NCBI RefSeq assembly: GCF_900100485.1 | Contig: NZ_FNDH01000032.1 | Location: 1 to 32,224 of the forward strand | Origin: Nitrosomonas sp. Nm132 | GTDB taxonomy: Bacteria > Pseudomonadota > Gammaproteobacteria > Burkholderiales > Nitrosomonadaceae | Length of the DNA stretch: 32,224 nt | Direction: 5' to 3' | Shown: piece after piece, positions 17,220 through 26,536 of the stretch | Layout: each line of letters starts with the position of its first letter | How positions within the stretch are numbered: position 1 is the first letter of the stretch | The notes under the pieces: generated by a model | The model's database searches: none | What the model was told of the DNA's origin: nothing | What the model saw: the letters and a program-made list of their open reading frames with translations, nothing else | Made by a program: the position numbers and the translations under genes

Positions 17220-18227
17220 ATGACTATCGAACGTTTGCAACTTCTGGAGAATTGGATAAAAGCAGAATTTCCTGGTAAATCTTTCGAGCTTTCCCCTGTT
17301 TCTGCTGATGCCAGTTTTCGTCGTTATTTTCGTATCACGATAGATACACAAACCATGGTTGCCATGGATGCGCCACCGCAGCTGGAAAACTGTACGCCTT
17401 TCCTCCATGCAGCTAAAGTATTTGCCACAGCAAACGTTCATGTACCTATTATATTGGCACAGAACCTGACGCAAGGCTTTTTATTACTCTCTGACCTGGG
17501 AAGCACCACTTACTTACAAACACTGGAAACAAATCCAGCCGCCGCGGATGAGCTTTATAAGGATGCAATCGATGCGCTGATTAAGATTCAGCTGATCAGT
17601 CAGGTGCATACATTCCCTGAATACGATGAAACGTTGCTCAGGAGAGAATTAGATTTATTTCCGGAGTGGTACATTATCCGGCATTTACAAGTAACACTTA
17701 ATCAAAAGCAGGTCAATGACATGACCATCGTCTTCTCACGCATTCTTCAGAATAATCTTGCTCAGCCCCAGGTATTTGTTCATCGCGATTATCACTCCCG
17801 CAATTTAATGATGACCACCCCCAACCCGGGTATTATTGATTTTCAGGATGCAGTCCATGGTCCGATTACCTACGATCTGGTTTCTCTATTTAAAGATGCC
17901 TATATTCATTGGGAAGAAGCACAGATATTGGACTGGGTCATCCGTTACTGGGAAAAAGCGCGCAAGGCAGGGCTCCCCGTAACGGCTGATTTCTCCGATT
18001 TTTATCGAGATTTTGAGTGGATGGGTATCCAACGTCATCTCAAAGTACTGGGTATTTTCGCACGGCTTTACCATCGAGATCATAAAGATGCCTATCTCAG
18101 AAATATGCCACTGGTTATGGATTATTTACGCAAGGCATGCAAACGCTATCGGGAGCTTCATCCACTGTTTGGTCTATTGGATCAGCTTGAAGGCATTCAA
18201 TCCACAAAGATTGGTTATACCTTCTAA
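17220..18227 (+). CDS. amgK: N-acetylmuramate/N-acetylglucosamine anomeric kinase (aminoglycoside phosphotransferase fold)
   Basis: 335 residues. Phosphorylates the anomeric carbon of MurNAc (and GlcNAc) during peptidoglycan recycling. The kinase fold is seen in SADASFRRYFRIT (28-40, nucleotide loop), LLLSDLGSTTYL (hinge), catalytic loop VHRDYHSRN (187-195, base Asp190) and IIDFQDAVHGPITYDL with the metal-binding Asp. The murU-like gene starts only three bases after the stop, which turns a generic APH annotation into AmgK. Together they give a route to UDP-MurNAc that bypasses de novo, fosfomycin-sensitive MurA, as described in Pseudomonas. Confidence 0.9.
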   Translation: MTIERLQLLENWIKAEFPGKSFELSPVSADASFRRYFRITIDTQTMVAMDAPPQLENCTPFLHAAKVFATANVHVPIILAQNLTQGFLLLSDLGSTTYLQTLETNPAAADELYKDAIDALIKIQLISQVHTFPEYDETLLRRELDLFPEWYIIRHLQVTLNQKQVNDMTIVFSRILQNNLAQPQVFVHRDYHSRNLMMTTPNPGIIDFQDAVHGPITYDLVSLFKDAYIHWEEAQILDWVIRYWEKARKAGLPVTADFSDFYRDFEWMGIQRHLKVLGIFARLYHRDHKDAYLRNMPLVMDYLRKACKRYRELHPLFGLLDQLEGIQSTKIGYTF

Positions 18228-18230
18228 GAG

Positions 18231-18941
18231 ATGTTAGATCATTCATTTAAAGCCATGATTCTAGCAGCAGGCCGAGGCGAGCGCATGCGCCCTCTGACCG
18301 ATACGTTACCCAAGCCATTGCTTCGTGCCGGAAATCGAATGCTGATCGAATATCATCTACAAAATCTGGCACGGGCTGGTTTTATGGATATCGTCATTAA
18401 TCATGCTTATCTAGGTTACAAGATCGAATCGGCATTAGGTGATGGTCAGCGCTATGGACTCACTATTACTTATTCAAAAGAGACTACCATACTGGAAACA
18501 GCTGGTGGAATAGCCAACGCGCTCCCCCTGTTAACTAATCTCTCGGCAAGCCAGCCTTTCCTGGTCATCAATGCGGATATATTTTGCCAGATGGATTACC
18601 GCACCTTACTAGCGGTATTGCAGCGATTCCAAACAAATCCTGATGGCGATCTTGCTCATTTAATCCTGGTCGATAACCCCTCTCATCATCCTGACGGTGA
18701 CTTTTTTCTAAAGCAGGGTCGGCTCGCAGCATCTGGGCATCATAGGCTCACTTTTAGCGGCATTGGTGTGTATCACCCTACACTCTTCAACCAGGTCGTG
18801 CCCGGCATCGCAACCAAACTCTCACCTTTATTACGCCAAGTAATCACTTCAGACAAAGCGAGCGGGGAATATTACCCAGGCATGTGGATGGATATCGGTA
18901 CACCAGAACGATTGCAATTGCTTAATGCACAGCTTTTGTGA
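18231..18941 (+). CDS. murU: N-acetylmuramate alpha-1-phosphate uridylyltransferase
   Basis: 236 residues. Converts MurNAc-1-phosphate and UTP to UDP-MurNAc, the second step after AmgK. Sugar nucleotidyltransferase signature near the start: ILAAGRGERMRPLTDTLPKP (10-29), with the nucleotide-binding glycines and Lys28. Then LIEYHLQNLARAGF, ETAGGIANALPLL (Glu/Gly substrate loop), INADIF (metal Asp) and the closing MWMDIGTPERLQLL. Three bases separate it from amgK, so the pair is probably translated together. A glucose-1-phosphate thymidylyl/uridylyltransferase-like role is the alternative, less likely given the neighbour. Confidence 0.9.
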   Translation: MLDHSFKAMILAAGRGERMRPLTDTLPKPLLRAGNRMLIEYHLQNLARAGFMDIVINHAYLGYKIESALGDGQRYGLTITYSKETTILETAGGIANALPLLTNLSASQPFLVINADIFCQMDYRTLLAVLQRFQTNPDGDLAHLILVDNPSHHPDGDFFLKQGRLAASGHHRLTFSGIGVYHPTLFNQVVPGIATKLSPLLRQVITSDKASGEYYPGMWMDIGTPERLQLLNAQLL

Positions 18942-19005
18942 AAGTGGCTCCGTTATTGAATTCCTCAATGATCATCCATTTATGCCAGGCTTTCAATCGA
19001 TGGCA

Positions 19006-19013
19006 TTAAGTAA
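19006..19013. repeat. Left target-site duplication of the IS982 element
   Basis: TTAAGTAA, identical to 19929-19936 on the right side. Removing the element and one copy joins the murU downstream DNA to the leader of the methyltransferase gene. Confidence 0.8.
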
Positions 19014-19928
19014 CGTGAGTTCGACGCAAGAAAAGCTGTAAAAGGAATCGGAATTCCTTATGATGAAACGATTTTAGGAAAGAGCTTCATCACTAGAGGA
19101 TTCAGGTTCCGATGGATACTATAGCGATTTTTTGTGCGAGTGACGACTTTTGCCAGGAGTTTGAGTCGTGGTGGGGTTTCATCTGCCGGGTTACCGGACG
19201 TTTAAGCACTGTTACCTGAATCAGGTATTGAGGAATGAGCGGCCTTATTTTCCAGGGTTAGTGAGCTACAATCGTTTTGTTGAGCTGTTGCAAGGTAACG
19301 CTGGTGCCCTTGAGCTATTTTCTGATCAGCCGTTTTGGGCGCTGCAGTGGGATGAGCTTCATTGATTCGACCGAGATCAGTGCATGTCACAATCGCCGCA
19401 TCTGGTCACATAAAGTAATGGCGGCGTTTGCTGCCAGGGAAAAGACCCGCGTAGATTGGTTTTATGGATTCAAGCTGCACTTAATCATTAATGACTAGGG
19501 GGAATTACTGAGTGTGAAAATAACGGCAGATCATGTCGATGATCGTGACCCGGTGCCAGAGCTGGCATGTTCTTTATTTGGGAAACTCTTTGGTGACCGG
19601 GGCTACATCTCTCAGCCGCTCTTTGAGCAACTCTGGGAGGAAGGCGTGCAACTCGTTACCAAGCTGCGTAAAAACATGAAAGGCAAGCTGCTGCCGCTGT
19701 TTGACAAACTTTTGTTGCGTAAACGCTCGATCATGGAGACTGTCAACGATCAACTAAAAAACATCTTGCAAATCGAGCCTTCCTGTCATCGCAGCCCATT
19801 TAACTTTTTTGTTAATCTGATAGCCGGGCTGGTAGCTTACGCATTCCGTGAGAAGAAGCCCTCACTTAATATCAGACCCTCTCAAGCTCTTCCAGTTGTG
19901 TTGATGTGATCCTTATGTCGAACTCACG
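19014..19928 (+). mobile_element. IS982-family insertion sequence, decayed (915 bp)
   Basis: Bounded by a perfect 12-bp inverted repeat: CGTGAGTTCGAC at 19014-19025 and GTCGAACTCACG at 19917-19928. An identical 8-base target duplication TTAAGTAA flanks it (19006-19013, 19929-19936). One or two bases on each side can be assigned to repeat or duplication. The only gene inside is a broken IS982-type transposase. The length is about 100 bp below a usual IS982 element, matching the internal deletion in the transposase. The insertion ends 18 bases before the downstream methyltransferase gene. Confidence 0.85.
19112..19909 (+). pseudogene. IS982-family transposase, inactivated
   Basis: It opens MDTIAIFCASDDFCQEFESW, the typical IS982 N-terminus, then jumps directly to GFHLPGYRTFKHCYLNQ in another frame. 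About 30-40 residues that normally lie between are missing. After YFPGLVSYNRFVELL a second shift near 19330-19350 returns to the first frame: FIDSTEISACHNRRI, WFYGFKLHLIIND, an in-frame TAG at 19496-19498, then FGDRGYISQPLFEQLW and RKRSIMETVNDQLKN. The DDE residues survive as fragments, but deletion, frameshifts and stop make the gene dead. Family assignment rests on these motifs. Confidence 0.88.
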
Positions 19929-19936
19929 TTAAGTAA
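19929..19936. repeat. Right target-site duplication of the IS982 element
   Basis: TTAAGTAA, matching the left copy. It lies 18 bases before the start codon of the next gene. Confidence 0.8.
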
Positions 19937-19954
19937 CTAATCATCCCTAAGTTC

Positions 19955-20758
19955 ATGCATTCCATTACCTCCCGCGAACATGTTCTCTTCAAGCAGCTAG
20001 TCAAGCTGGAAAAATCATCACGGCAGCGACGATTAGATCGTTTGACGTTGCTCGACGGTACGCATCTCATTCAGGCCTATCATGCTGCACAACAAGTACC
20101 GCTCAAACTGATCGTGAATGAATCGAGATGCGAACATGCAGAAATAAAACACTTGTTGAGCGAATTTAGTAAACGCGCTGAAATCAATATCGTGATCTTC
20201 AGTGATGCCTTGTTTAGGCAGATATCCCCTGTCAAAACGCCGACCGGCATCCTGGCACTCATTGCTATCCCCCCATCCGAACCTAATACTGTTAATGACA
20301 ATCAGGTATTTTGTGCATTGCTGGAAGCAATACAGGATCCCGGCAACCTGGGTTCGATACTGCGTTCAGCTGCCGCGGCTGGCATCAGTGATGTTTATTT
20401 ATCCGATGATTGTGCGGATGCCTGGTCTCCCAAAACACTGCGGGCAGCAATGGGAGCACACTTCTCGCTGACCATTCATGAGCAATCTGATCTGGTACAG
20501 GTAGCCCAGCATTTTCACGGCAAAGTCATTGCCACCGCTTTACAGGCTACACAGCATCTTTATGAGACCGATCTCAACGGTCCGGTTGCATTTGTGTTTG
20601 GCAACGAGGGTGCAGGATTGTCGCAAGAAATACTCCATGCGGTCAGCGAGCAAGTCATGATTCCCATGTTGGACAATACGGAATCACTCAATGCTGCTGC
20701 TGCTGCAGCGATTTGTTTTTTTGAGAAAGTCAGGCAGCAATCCTTCTCAAATGTTTAA
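19955..20758 (+). CDS. SpoU/TrmH-family RNA 2'-O-methyltransferase
   Basis: 267 residues. SpoU-class SAM enzyme that 2'-O-methylates a nucleoside in rRNA or tRNA. The N-terminal substrate-binding domain covers about 1-100 (HVLFKQLVKLEKSSRQRR, LLDGTHLIQAY). The C-terminal knotted SPOUT domain has motif 1 EAIQDPGNLGSILRSAAAAG, motif 2 VFGNEGAGLS and motif 3 IPMLDNTESLNAAAAAAI. The exact target base is not readable; a 23S rRNA methyltransferase of the TsnR/RlmB type is likely. The ATG has only a poor ribosome site. The IS982 insertion ends 18 bases upstream, so promoter and leader may have been replaced. Confidence 0.9.
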   Translation: MHSITSREHVLFKQLVKLEKSSRQRRLDRLTLLDGTHLIQAYHAAQQVPLKLIVNESRCEHAEIKHLLSEFSKRAEINIVIFSDALFRQISPVKTPTGILALIAIPPSEPNTVNDNQVFCALLEAIQDPGNLGSILRSAAAAGISDVYLSDDCADAWSPKTLRAAMGAHFSLTIHEQSDLVQVAQHFHGKVIATALQATQHLYETDLNGPVAFVFGNEGAGLSQEILHAVSEQVMIPMLDNTESLNAAAAAAICFFEKVRQQSFSNV

Positions 20759-20771
20759 ACATCGAATTTGG

Positions 20772-21944
20772 TCAGGCTTCCTCAGGTTCCGGATCATCGG
20801 CCAATGGCGGTCTTGACTCTGATGAAGAAGTTATCGTGATCTTGCTTCCGATCGCTCCTGGGATGCGGGGTGTTTCGCATACCACATCAGCATTTTGTGC
20901 GCGATGACGCAGGGCATGGTCCATCAGCACCAATGCCAGCATAGCTTCGACGATAGGTGTCGCGCGTATGCCGACACAAGGATCATGCCTGCCATGGGTT
21001 TCAACAATCGCTGGATGACCTGCCTTGTCGATGGATCTTCTCTCCAGGCGTATGCTCGATGTCGGCTTGATCGCCACATTGACAGTAATGGGTTGACCCG
21101 TAGAAATGCCACCTAGAATGCCGCCAGCGTTATTGCTCAAAAACCCCTCAGGGGTCATCTCATCCGAATGCTCTGTTCCCTTTTGACTGACACTGGCAAA
21201 TCCCGCCCCAATCTCCACACCTTTAACAGCGTTAATGCTCATCATGGCATAAGCGATTTCTGCATCCAGCCGATCATATACGGGCTCTCCCCAACCCACT
21301 GGCACTCCCTCGGCGACGACGCTAATTTTTGCACCCACTGAATCGCCGGATTTGCGCAGGCGATCCATGAAGTCTTCAAGCTCAGAGACGATACTGTTAT
21401 CCGCAGCAAAAAATGGATTCTGGTTCACATCATCCCACTGTTTGAATGGCATGATGACAGATCCCAGCTGCGCCATATAGCCTCGAATGATGATGCCATA
21501 GGTTTCATGCAGCCATTTCCTGGCGATAGCCGCCGCTGCAACCCGTACCGCAGTTTCACGCGCGGAAGCACGTCCGCCACCACGATAATCGCGAATACCA
21601 TATTTTTGCCAATAAGTATAATCGGCATGTCCGGGGCGAAATACATCCATGATTTTGCTGTAATCCTTGCTGCGCTGATCTTCGTTGCGAATCAACAAGG
21701 CGATGGGTGTACCCGTCGTTTTACCTTCAAATACACCCGAAAGAATCTCGACGCTGTCGGCTTCACGCCGCTGCGTAACATGGCGCGAGGTTCCCGGTTT
21801 GCGCCGATCCAGTTCTCGTTGAATATCTTCTTCTGATAAGGCCATTCCCGGCGGGCATCCATCTACTACGCAACCAATCGCCGGGCCATGCGATTCACCA
21901 AACGATGTGACACAAAAAAGTTTTCCAAACGTATTACCAGACAT
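20772..21944 (-). CDS. aroC: Chorismate synthase
   Basis: 390 residues. Last step of the shikimate pathway: 5-enolpyruvylshikimate-3-phosphate to chorismate, with reduced FMN. Signatures seen: [18 protein letters not shown] (17-34), [30 protein letters not shown], the FMN region [20 protein letters not shown], and the C-terminal [18 protein letters not shown] tail rich in Ser, Pro and Glu (ending DDPEPEEA) extends past the usual end. Convergent with the methyltransferase gene, 13 bases apart, and divergent from hemF. Confidence 0.97.
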   Translation of the reverse strand: MSGNTFGKLFCVTSFGESHGPAIGCVVDGCPPGMALSEEDIQRELDRRKPGTSRHVTQRREADSVEILSGVFEGKTTGTPIALLIRNEDQRSKDYSKIMDVFRPGHADYTYWQKYGIRDYRGGGRASARETAVRVAAAAIARKWLHETYGIIIRGYMAQLGSVIMPFKQWDDVNQNPFFAADNSIVSELEDFMDRLRKSGDSVGAKISVVAEGVPVGWGEPVYDRLDAEIAYAMMSINAVKGVEIGAGFASVSQKGTEHSDEMTPEGFLSNNAGGILGGISTGQPITVNVAIKPTSSIRLERRSIDKAGHPAIVETHGRHDPCVGIRATPIVEAMLALVLMDHALRHRAQNADVVCETPRIPGAIGSKITITSSSESRPPLADDPEPEEA

Positions 21945-22074
21945 TCTATTTTTTCTCGTTATATCAGTAGCTCAAGTCTAACATATGCCGATACGGATTT
22001 TCTCACTGTGGTTCGCCAGAGAACATTTTCAAACATGTGATTGTGACCGAATTTCTTTCCTAGCCGTGTGCCTA

Positions 22075-22092
22075 TAGGTAGAATGATACCTA
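22075..22092. promoter_or_regulatory. Small inverted repeat upstream of hemF
   Basis: TAGGTA-GAATGA-TACCTA, a 6-bp palindrome about 55-70 bases before the hemF start, in the divergent aroC/hemF spacer. It could be an operator overlapping a promoter (TAGAAT at 22077 resembles a -10), but the evidence is only positional. Confidence 0.2.
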
Positions 22093-22144
22093 CGATTAAA
22101 AGTCATTATCTAATTGATGTTACTGAGCTGAAAAAGGAGCAATC

Positions 22145-23041
22145 ATGAATACAGCGGAAGTCAAAGCGTTTCTCACTGATTTACAAAAAAGAATCGTTGC
22201 AGGATTAGAGCAGGTAGATGGCAAGCCTTTCCTGCATGACGCCTGGGAACGCCCGGAAGGAGGCGGTGGACTTAGCTGCGTGATTGAAGAGGGTAATATA
22301 TTTGAGCGAGGGGGAGTTAATTTTTCTCATGTCCATGGTAGTGGTTTACCTGCCTCAGCCACTGCCGCGCGACCTGAATTAGCCGGTCGTTCATTTGAAG
22401 CCGCTGGCGTATCACTGGTCTTGCATCCTCGTAATCCTTATGCCCCCACTGTGCATATGAATATCCGTTTTTTTGAAGCCAAAAAAGAAGGTTCAGAGTC
22501 TGTTTGGTGGTTTGGTGGCGGGATGGATTTGACACCCTATTATGGCTTTGAAGAAGATGCTATTCATTTTCACCAAACCTGTAAAAGCGCGCTCCAACCT
22601 TTTGGTGATGACTACTATCCTCGCTTCAAAAAATGGTGTGATGAGTATTTCTACTTAAAACACCGCAAGGAGCCACGCGGTATTGGCGGTATTTTTTTCG
22701 ATGATCTCAATCAACCCGATTTCGCAACTTGTTTTAACTTAATGCAAAGTGTAGGAGATCATTTTATATCCGCATATGTTCCGATTCTGGAAAGACGTCT
22801 CAATACACCGTATGGGGAACGTGAGCGTGACTTCCAGGCTTATCGTCGCGGACGCTATGTCGAATTCAATCTGGTTTGGGATCGGGGAACGCTTTTTGGC
22901 TTGCAAACAGGCGGACGCACCGAATCTATCCTGATGTCACTGCCGCCGATCGTCAAATGGCGGTATAACTGGACACCTTCAGCAGGCAGTGCAGAAGCTG
23001 CGCTCTACTCTGATTTTCTGATTGGCAAGGATTGGGTGTAG
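22145..23041 (+). CDS. hemF: Oxygen-dependent coproporphyrinogen III oxidase
   Basis: 298 residues. Oxidatively decarboxylates two propionates of coproporphyrinogen III to vinyl groups, using O2, to give protoporphyrinogen IX. Motifs: [49 protein letters not shown] and [15 protein letters not shown], all hallmarks of HemF rather than the radical-SAM HemN. AAAGGAGC lies upstream of the ATG. An aerobic haem route fits an obligately aerobic ammonia oxidiser. Confidence 0.97.
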   Translation: MNTAEVKAFLTDLQKRIVAGLEQVDGKPFLHDAWERPEGGGGLSCVIEEGNIFERGGVNFSHVHGSGLPASATAARPELAGRSFEAAGVSLVLHPRNPYAPTVHMNIRFFEAKKEGSESVWWFGGGMDLTPYYGFEEDAIHFHQTCKSALQPFGDDYYPRFKKWCDEYFYLKHRKEPRGIGGIFFDDLNQPDFATCFNLMQSVGDHFISAYVPILERRLNTPYGERERDFQAYRRGRYVEFNLVWDRGTLFGLQTGGRTESILMSLPPIVKWRYNWTPSAGSAEAALYSDFLIGKDWV

Positions 23042-23158
23042 TTTAGTTATTATCTAAGAATTATCACTGAGCGCCATAGAAACTAGCCCTCACAAGAATA
23101 ACTTTGGGCCTGTCTGACTGCAAAAGGACTTTACAAGTGGTTGGGTTTTATCGAAAAG

Positions 23159-23290
23159 TCATATTACATGGCTGCCTGTTCTTGCATCTATCCATTCATG
23201 AACAACCGTCATAGGTGCAGTACGAACCTCGCATGTTCCGCCTTTACCAAGATTGCTCACAGCTAAGCGCTCTATGCATGAAACCAACAT
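23159..23290 (-). pseudogene. Possible regulator fragment (ArsR-like C-terminus)
   Basis: A 43-codon minus-strand frame starting MLVSCIERLAVSNLGKGGTC and ending VRTAPMTVVHEWIDARTGSH. The pattern of a basic strand followed by P-x-x-x-V-x-E-W resembles the end of ArsR-type winged-helix regulators, but the HTH part is absent and there is no ribosome site. It lies directly behind rsmA. Either a remnant or a chance frame. Confidence 0.2.
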
Positions 23291-23296
23291 TGACTG

Positions 23297-24070
23297 TCAT
23301 TTCATTCCTTTTACATAATTGGCGATAGCCGCAAATTGCTCCACGGATAAATTCTCTGCCCGCAAACCGGAATCCAAGCCTAACCCATCAAAATCAGCGG
23401 GCCTCAGATAATCACGCAAGGTATTACGCAATGTTTTGCGTCGCTGCGAGAAAGCGGCTGATACAACTTTGGCAAATAATGGTTCCTCCTCAACAGGAAC
23501 GATAGGTTGCATCAGCGGAAGCATGCGCACAATGGCTGACTGTACTTTTGGGATAGGACGGAACGATTCTGCCGGAACCGTCAGGATTTGTTCCATCTCA
23601 AAACGATTCTGCAGCATGACCGACAAGCGCCCATAATCTGGAGTGGAGGGGATAGCCACCATGCGCTCGACGACTTCCTTCTGCAACATGAAATGCATGT
23701 CGAGAATATGAGAGCAGAATTGATTGAGGTGAAACAGAAGGGGCGTAGAAATATTGTAAGGCAAGTTACCAATGATGCGTAATGAGCTGCCCAATTGAGA
23801 AAAGTCGAACTTCAGTGCATCTGCTGAATGGATGGTTAATTCGTCTTCAGTAAATTCCCGGCGCAATCGCTCAACGATATCCCGGTCAACTTCTATGACT
23901 TCAAGATGATCCAGCATTTGCAGCAATGGACGCGTCAATGCGCCTAATCCAGGACCGATCTCAACAAGCCGATCTCCCCTCGACGGTCGGATGGCTTGAA
24001 TGATTTCAGCAATAATCTGGAAATCAACCAGAAAATTCTGACCAAAACGCTTGCGAGGAATATGCTTCAC
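23297..24070 (-). CDS. rsmA: 16S rRNA (adenine-1518/1519) dimethyltransferase
   Basis: 257 residues (also named ksgA). Dimethylates two adjacent adenines in helix 45 of 16S rRNA late in 30S assembly. RFGQNFL near the N-terminus, SAM-binding VEIGPGLGALTRPLL, catalytic NLPYNISTPLL (motif IV), and the C-terminal AFSQRRKTLRNTL. The start is GTG, and the upstream ribosome site is weak. Last gene of lptD-surA-pdxA-rsmA, 54 bases behind pdxA, the same order as in Escherichia coli. Confidence 0.96.
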   Translation of the reverse strand: MKHIPRKRFGQNFLVDFQIIAEIIQAIRPSRGDRLVEIGPGLGALTRPLLQMLDHLEVIEVDRDIVERLRREFTEDELTIHSADALKFDFSQLGSSLRIIGNLPYNISTPLLFHLNQFCSHILDMHFMLQKEVVERMVAIPSTPDYGRLSVMLQNRFEMEQILTVPAESFRPIPKVQSAIVRMLPLMQPIVPVEEEPLFAKVVSAAFSQRRKTLRNTLRDYLRPADFDGLGLDSGLRAENLSVEQFAAIANYVKGMK

Positions 24071-24124
24071 TATCTAATCAATAAGGAGGCTTAAGTTGAT
24101 CTAACGGGGGTGGCTTATGGAATC

Positions 24125-25114
24125 TCAGGATTGCTGCGAAGCATGCTGCTTTTGGGCCAGCGCGATTGCCAATTCTATGGCCGCTCGTAAACTGCCTGGA
24201 TTAGCCTGTCCTGTTCCCACCAAATCAATGGCGGTGCCATGGTCCACCGACGTTCGAATAATCGGAAGCCCCAACGTAACATTGACCCCCGTCCCGAAAC
24301 TTGCATACTTGAGCACAGACAGTCCTTGATCATGATACATGGCAAGAATACAATCATACTCCTTCAATCGTGCTGGATTGAACAACGTATCAGCCGGCAA
24401 GGGCCCAAGCAAATTCATGCCTTCAGCACGAAGTTTGTTCAGTACCGGAATGATGACATCGATCTCTTCACGCCCCATATGACCAGACTCCCCCGCATGA
24501 GGATTGAGTCCTGCAACGACAATACAGGGATTATGGATAAAAAAGCGGTCAACCAACTCATGGTGGATAATGCGTAATTTTTGTTCCAGCCTGTCAGCCG
24601 TAATCGCCGCAGCAACCTCTTTCAATGGCAAGTGCGTGGTAGCAAGCGTTACGCGCATGCTACCGCCCACCAACATCATGACCACCTGACTGCGCGTCAT
24701 TTCTGCCAGGTATTCGGTATGCCCCGTAAAAGGTATGCCCGCTTCGGTGATGATTCCTTTGTGAACAGGAGCCGTCACCATGGCATCAAACATTCCATTT
24801 TGACATCCTTGCACCGCATATTGCAGCGTTCTAAGTACATAGCTCGCATTCGCCGAATCGAGTTTACCGGGAGAAACCGGTACGTTGACCGGTGTATGCG
24901 CGATTTGCAGACTACCAGGTTCATGCTCACTGAAATAAGCAGCGGGCCTCTCAATTATTTCCAGGGGCAACCGTAACAATGCTGCGCGCTGTTGCAACAT
25001 GTCACGATCAGCAATGACCACGAGTCGACAAGATAAAGCTTCCTGCGCAATTTGAACACACAAATCGGGACCAATACCCGCTGGCTCGCCAGCCGTCAAT
25101 GCAAGGATGGGCAT
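24125..25114 (-). CDS. pdxA: 4-hydroxythreonine-4-phosphate dehydrogenase
   Basis: 329 residues from the ATG that begins MPILALTAGEPAGIGPDL; an upstream frame start inside surA would add 17 foreign residues. NAD-dependent step in pyridoxal phosphate synthesis. Zn and substrate sites: VTAPVHKGIITEAGIPFTGH with the metal His, GLNPHAGESGHMGREEID, and AMYHDQGLSVLKY. Begins 16 bases after the surA stop, so probably cotranscribed. Confidence 0.96.
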   Translation of the reverse strand: MPILALTAGEPAGIGPDLCVQIAQEALSCRLVVIADRDMLQQRAALLRLPLEIIERPAAYFSEHEPGSLQIAHTPVNVPVSPGKLDSANASYVLRTLQYAVQGCQNGMFDAMVTAPVHKGIITEAGIPFTGHTEYLAEMTRSQVVMMLVGGSMRVTLATTHLPLKEVAAAITADRLEQKLRIIHHELVDRFFIHNPCIVVAGLNPHAGESGHMGREEIDVIIPVLNKLRAEGMNLLGPLPADTLFNPARLKEYDCILAMYHDQGLSVLKYASFGTGVNVTLGLPIIRTSVDHGTAIDLVGTGQANPGSLRAAIELAIALAQKQHASQQS

Positions 25115-25130
25115 GTATTTCAACTCAAGG

Positions 25131-26504
25131 CTACCGCTGAGTATCTTCAGACCGGTATTCCACATAAACCTGATCGCGTAGCTGCTGCAACCATTCCTGC
25201 ATTACCATTTCAGCCTTCCGTGCGTGGATCGCCTTACGTGCAGTTTGGCGCTGCTGCTGCTCACTCACATCTTGTGATCGGCGCTCGATTACCTGAATCA
25301 AGTGCCAACCAAACTGGGTTCTTACAGGTGTGCTAATTTGGCCAGGTAAAAGCGCATCCATGGCTTGTTCAAACTCACGAACAGTATCACCGGGAGAAAG
25401 CCATCCGAGATCACCCTCCGATGAGGCGCTGGCATCTTCAGAATAAGCCTTCGCCGTTTCTGCAAAATTAGCCCCTTTATCAATGCGATCTTTGATCTGC
25501 AAAATCATACGATGGGCATCATCTTCTGATATCAGCTCGCTGATTTTAATAAGAATATGCCGGGCGTGCGTTTGATTGATGATGACCACAGGGGTTTCTT
25601 GCGGGCGTCGACCCAGTAACTTGAGAATATGAAAGCCTACAGGACTCTGAATGAGGGGTGTCACTTCACCGGGTTGCATGGTAACCAACATTTCAGCAAA
25701 AGTAGGCCCCATTTGCATGATAGGCCGCCATCCGAGATCTCCACCCTGCATGGCATTGGGCGCATCAGAAAATTCTGCTGAAACTTGTGCAAATTCAACA
25801 CCCTCTTGCAATTTTCTCAAAGCAGCTTCAGCACGTTGATGTTTTGCTTCAACCTGAGTTGCATCCATTTGTTCTAGGATCTGAACCAGAATATGTGCCA
25901 CATGATATTCATCATTACCGATCGATGAGGTTTCCTGGGTACGTAGAAAATTGTCTATTTCACCTTCTGTCACATTGATACGACTGCTTACTTCCCGTTC
26001 CTTTAATCGCGTCACTATGATTTCATTGTGTATCTCATCCCGAAATTGACTCAAACCGATGCCATCCTGTTGGAGCGCGGCATAGAATTCTCCCATCGAT
26101 AGATTATTCTCCTTGGCGATATTGCGAATCGTTTTGTCAAGCTCAGTATCGCTAACGGATATGCCCAGCTCCTTCGCACGCTGCAACTGTATCCGCGTAA
26201 GAATAAGACGTTCCAATAATTGTTTCTCCAACGCGTCCGAAGGTGGAAGTTGTACTCTCTGTTTCTGCAGCTGTCTGGTGGTATTCTGAATCACATCATT
26301 GAGTTCATTGCGGGTAATGATTTCCTCATTAACGACAGCAACAATATGATCGACTGGAATCACCTGATTGGGAGCAACGGTCTGTTCTGCAATGGCTTTT
26401 CCCGCCACTGCCATGATGGTTAGCATCAACACAATTTGACAAGAAAATCCTGTCTTATTAATGAGATAGTTAGCTATCTCGATTATATTCTTCACAATAC
26501 CCAC
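25131..26504 (-). CDS. surA: Periplasmic chaperone and peptidyl-prolyl isomerase SurA
   Basis: 457 residues. Escorts unfolded outer-membrane proteins, including LptD, through the periplasm. An N-terminal signal region (about 15-39, hydrophobic core [16 protein letters not shown]) is followed by the SurA N domain ([38 protein letters not shown]). Two parvulin domains follow at about 195-295 ([23 protein letters not shown]) and 308-412 ([25 protein letters not shown]). The apparent start is GTG; nearby alternative starts would shorten the region before the signal peptide. Lies 32 bases behind lptD. Confidence 0.95.
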   Translation of the reverse strand: MGIVKNIIEIANYLINKTGFSCQIVLMLTIMAVAGKAIAEQTVAPNQVIPVDHIVAVVNEEIITRNELNDVIQNTTRQLQKQRVQLPPSDALEKQLLERLILTRIQLQRAKELGISVSDTELDKTIRNIAKENNLSMGEFYAALQQDGIGLSQFRDEIHNEIIVTRLKEREVSSRINVTEGEIDNFLRTQETSSIGNDEYHVAHILVQILEQMDATQVEAKHQRAEAALRKLQEGVEFAQVSAEFSDAPNAMQGGDLGWRPIMQMGPTFAEMLVTMQPGEVTPLIQSPVGFHILKLLGRRPQETPVVIINQTHARHILIKISELISEDDAHRMILQIKDRIDKGANFAETAKAYSEDASASSEGDLGWLSPGDTVREFEQAMDALLPGQISTPVRTQFGWHLIQVIERRSQDVSEQQQRQTARKAIHARKAEMVMQEWLQQLRDQVYVEYRSEDTQR

Positions 26505-26536
26505 TTATTCCGATTATTTGTATTAATCTAATTTGC

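Noticed and set aside
24239..24976. Plus-strand frames of 112 and 131 residues opposite pdxA
   Set aside because: Antisense shadows of a clearly conserved gene, with no motifs of their own.
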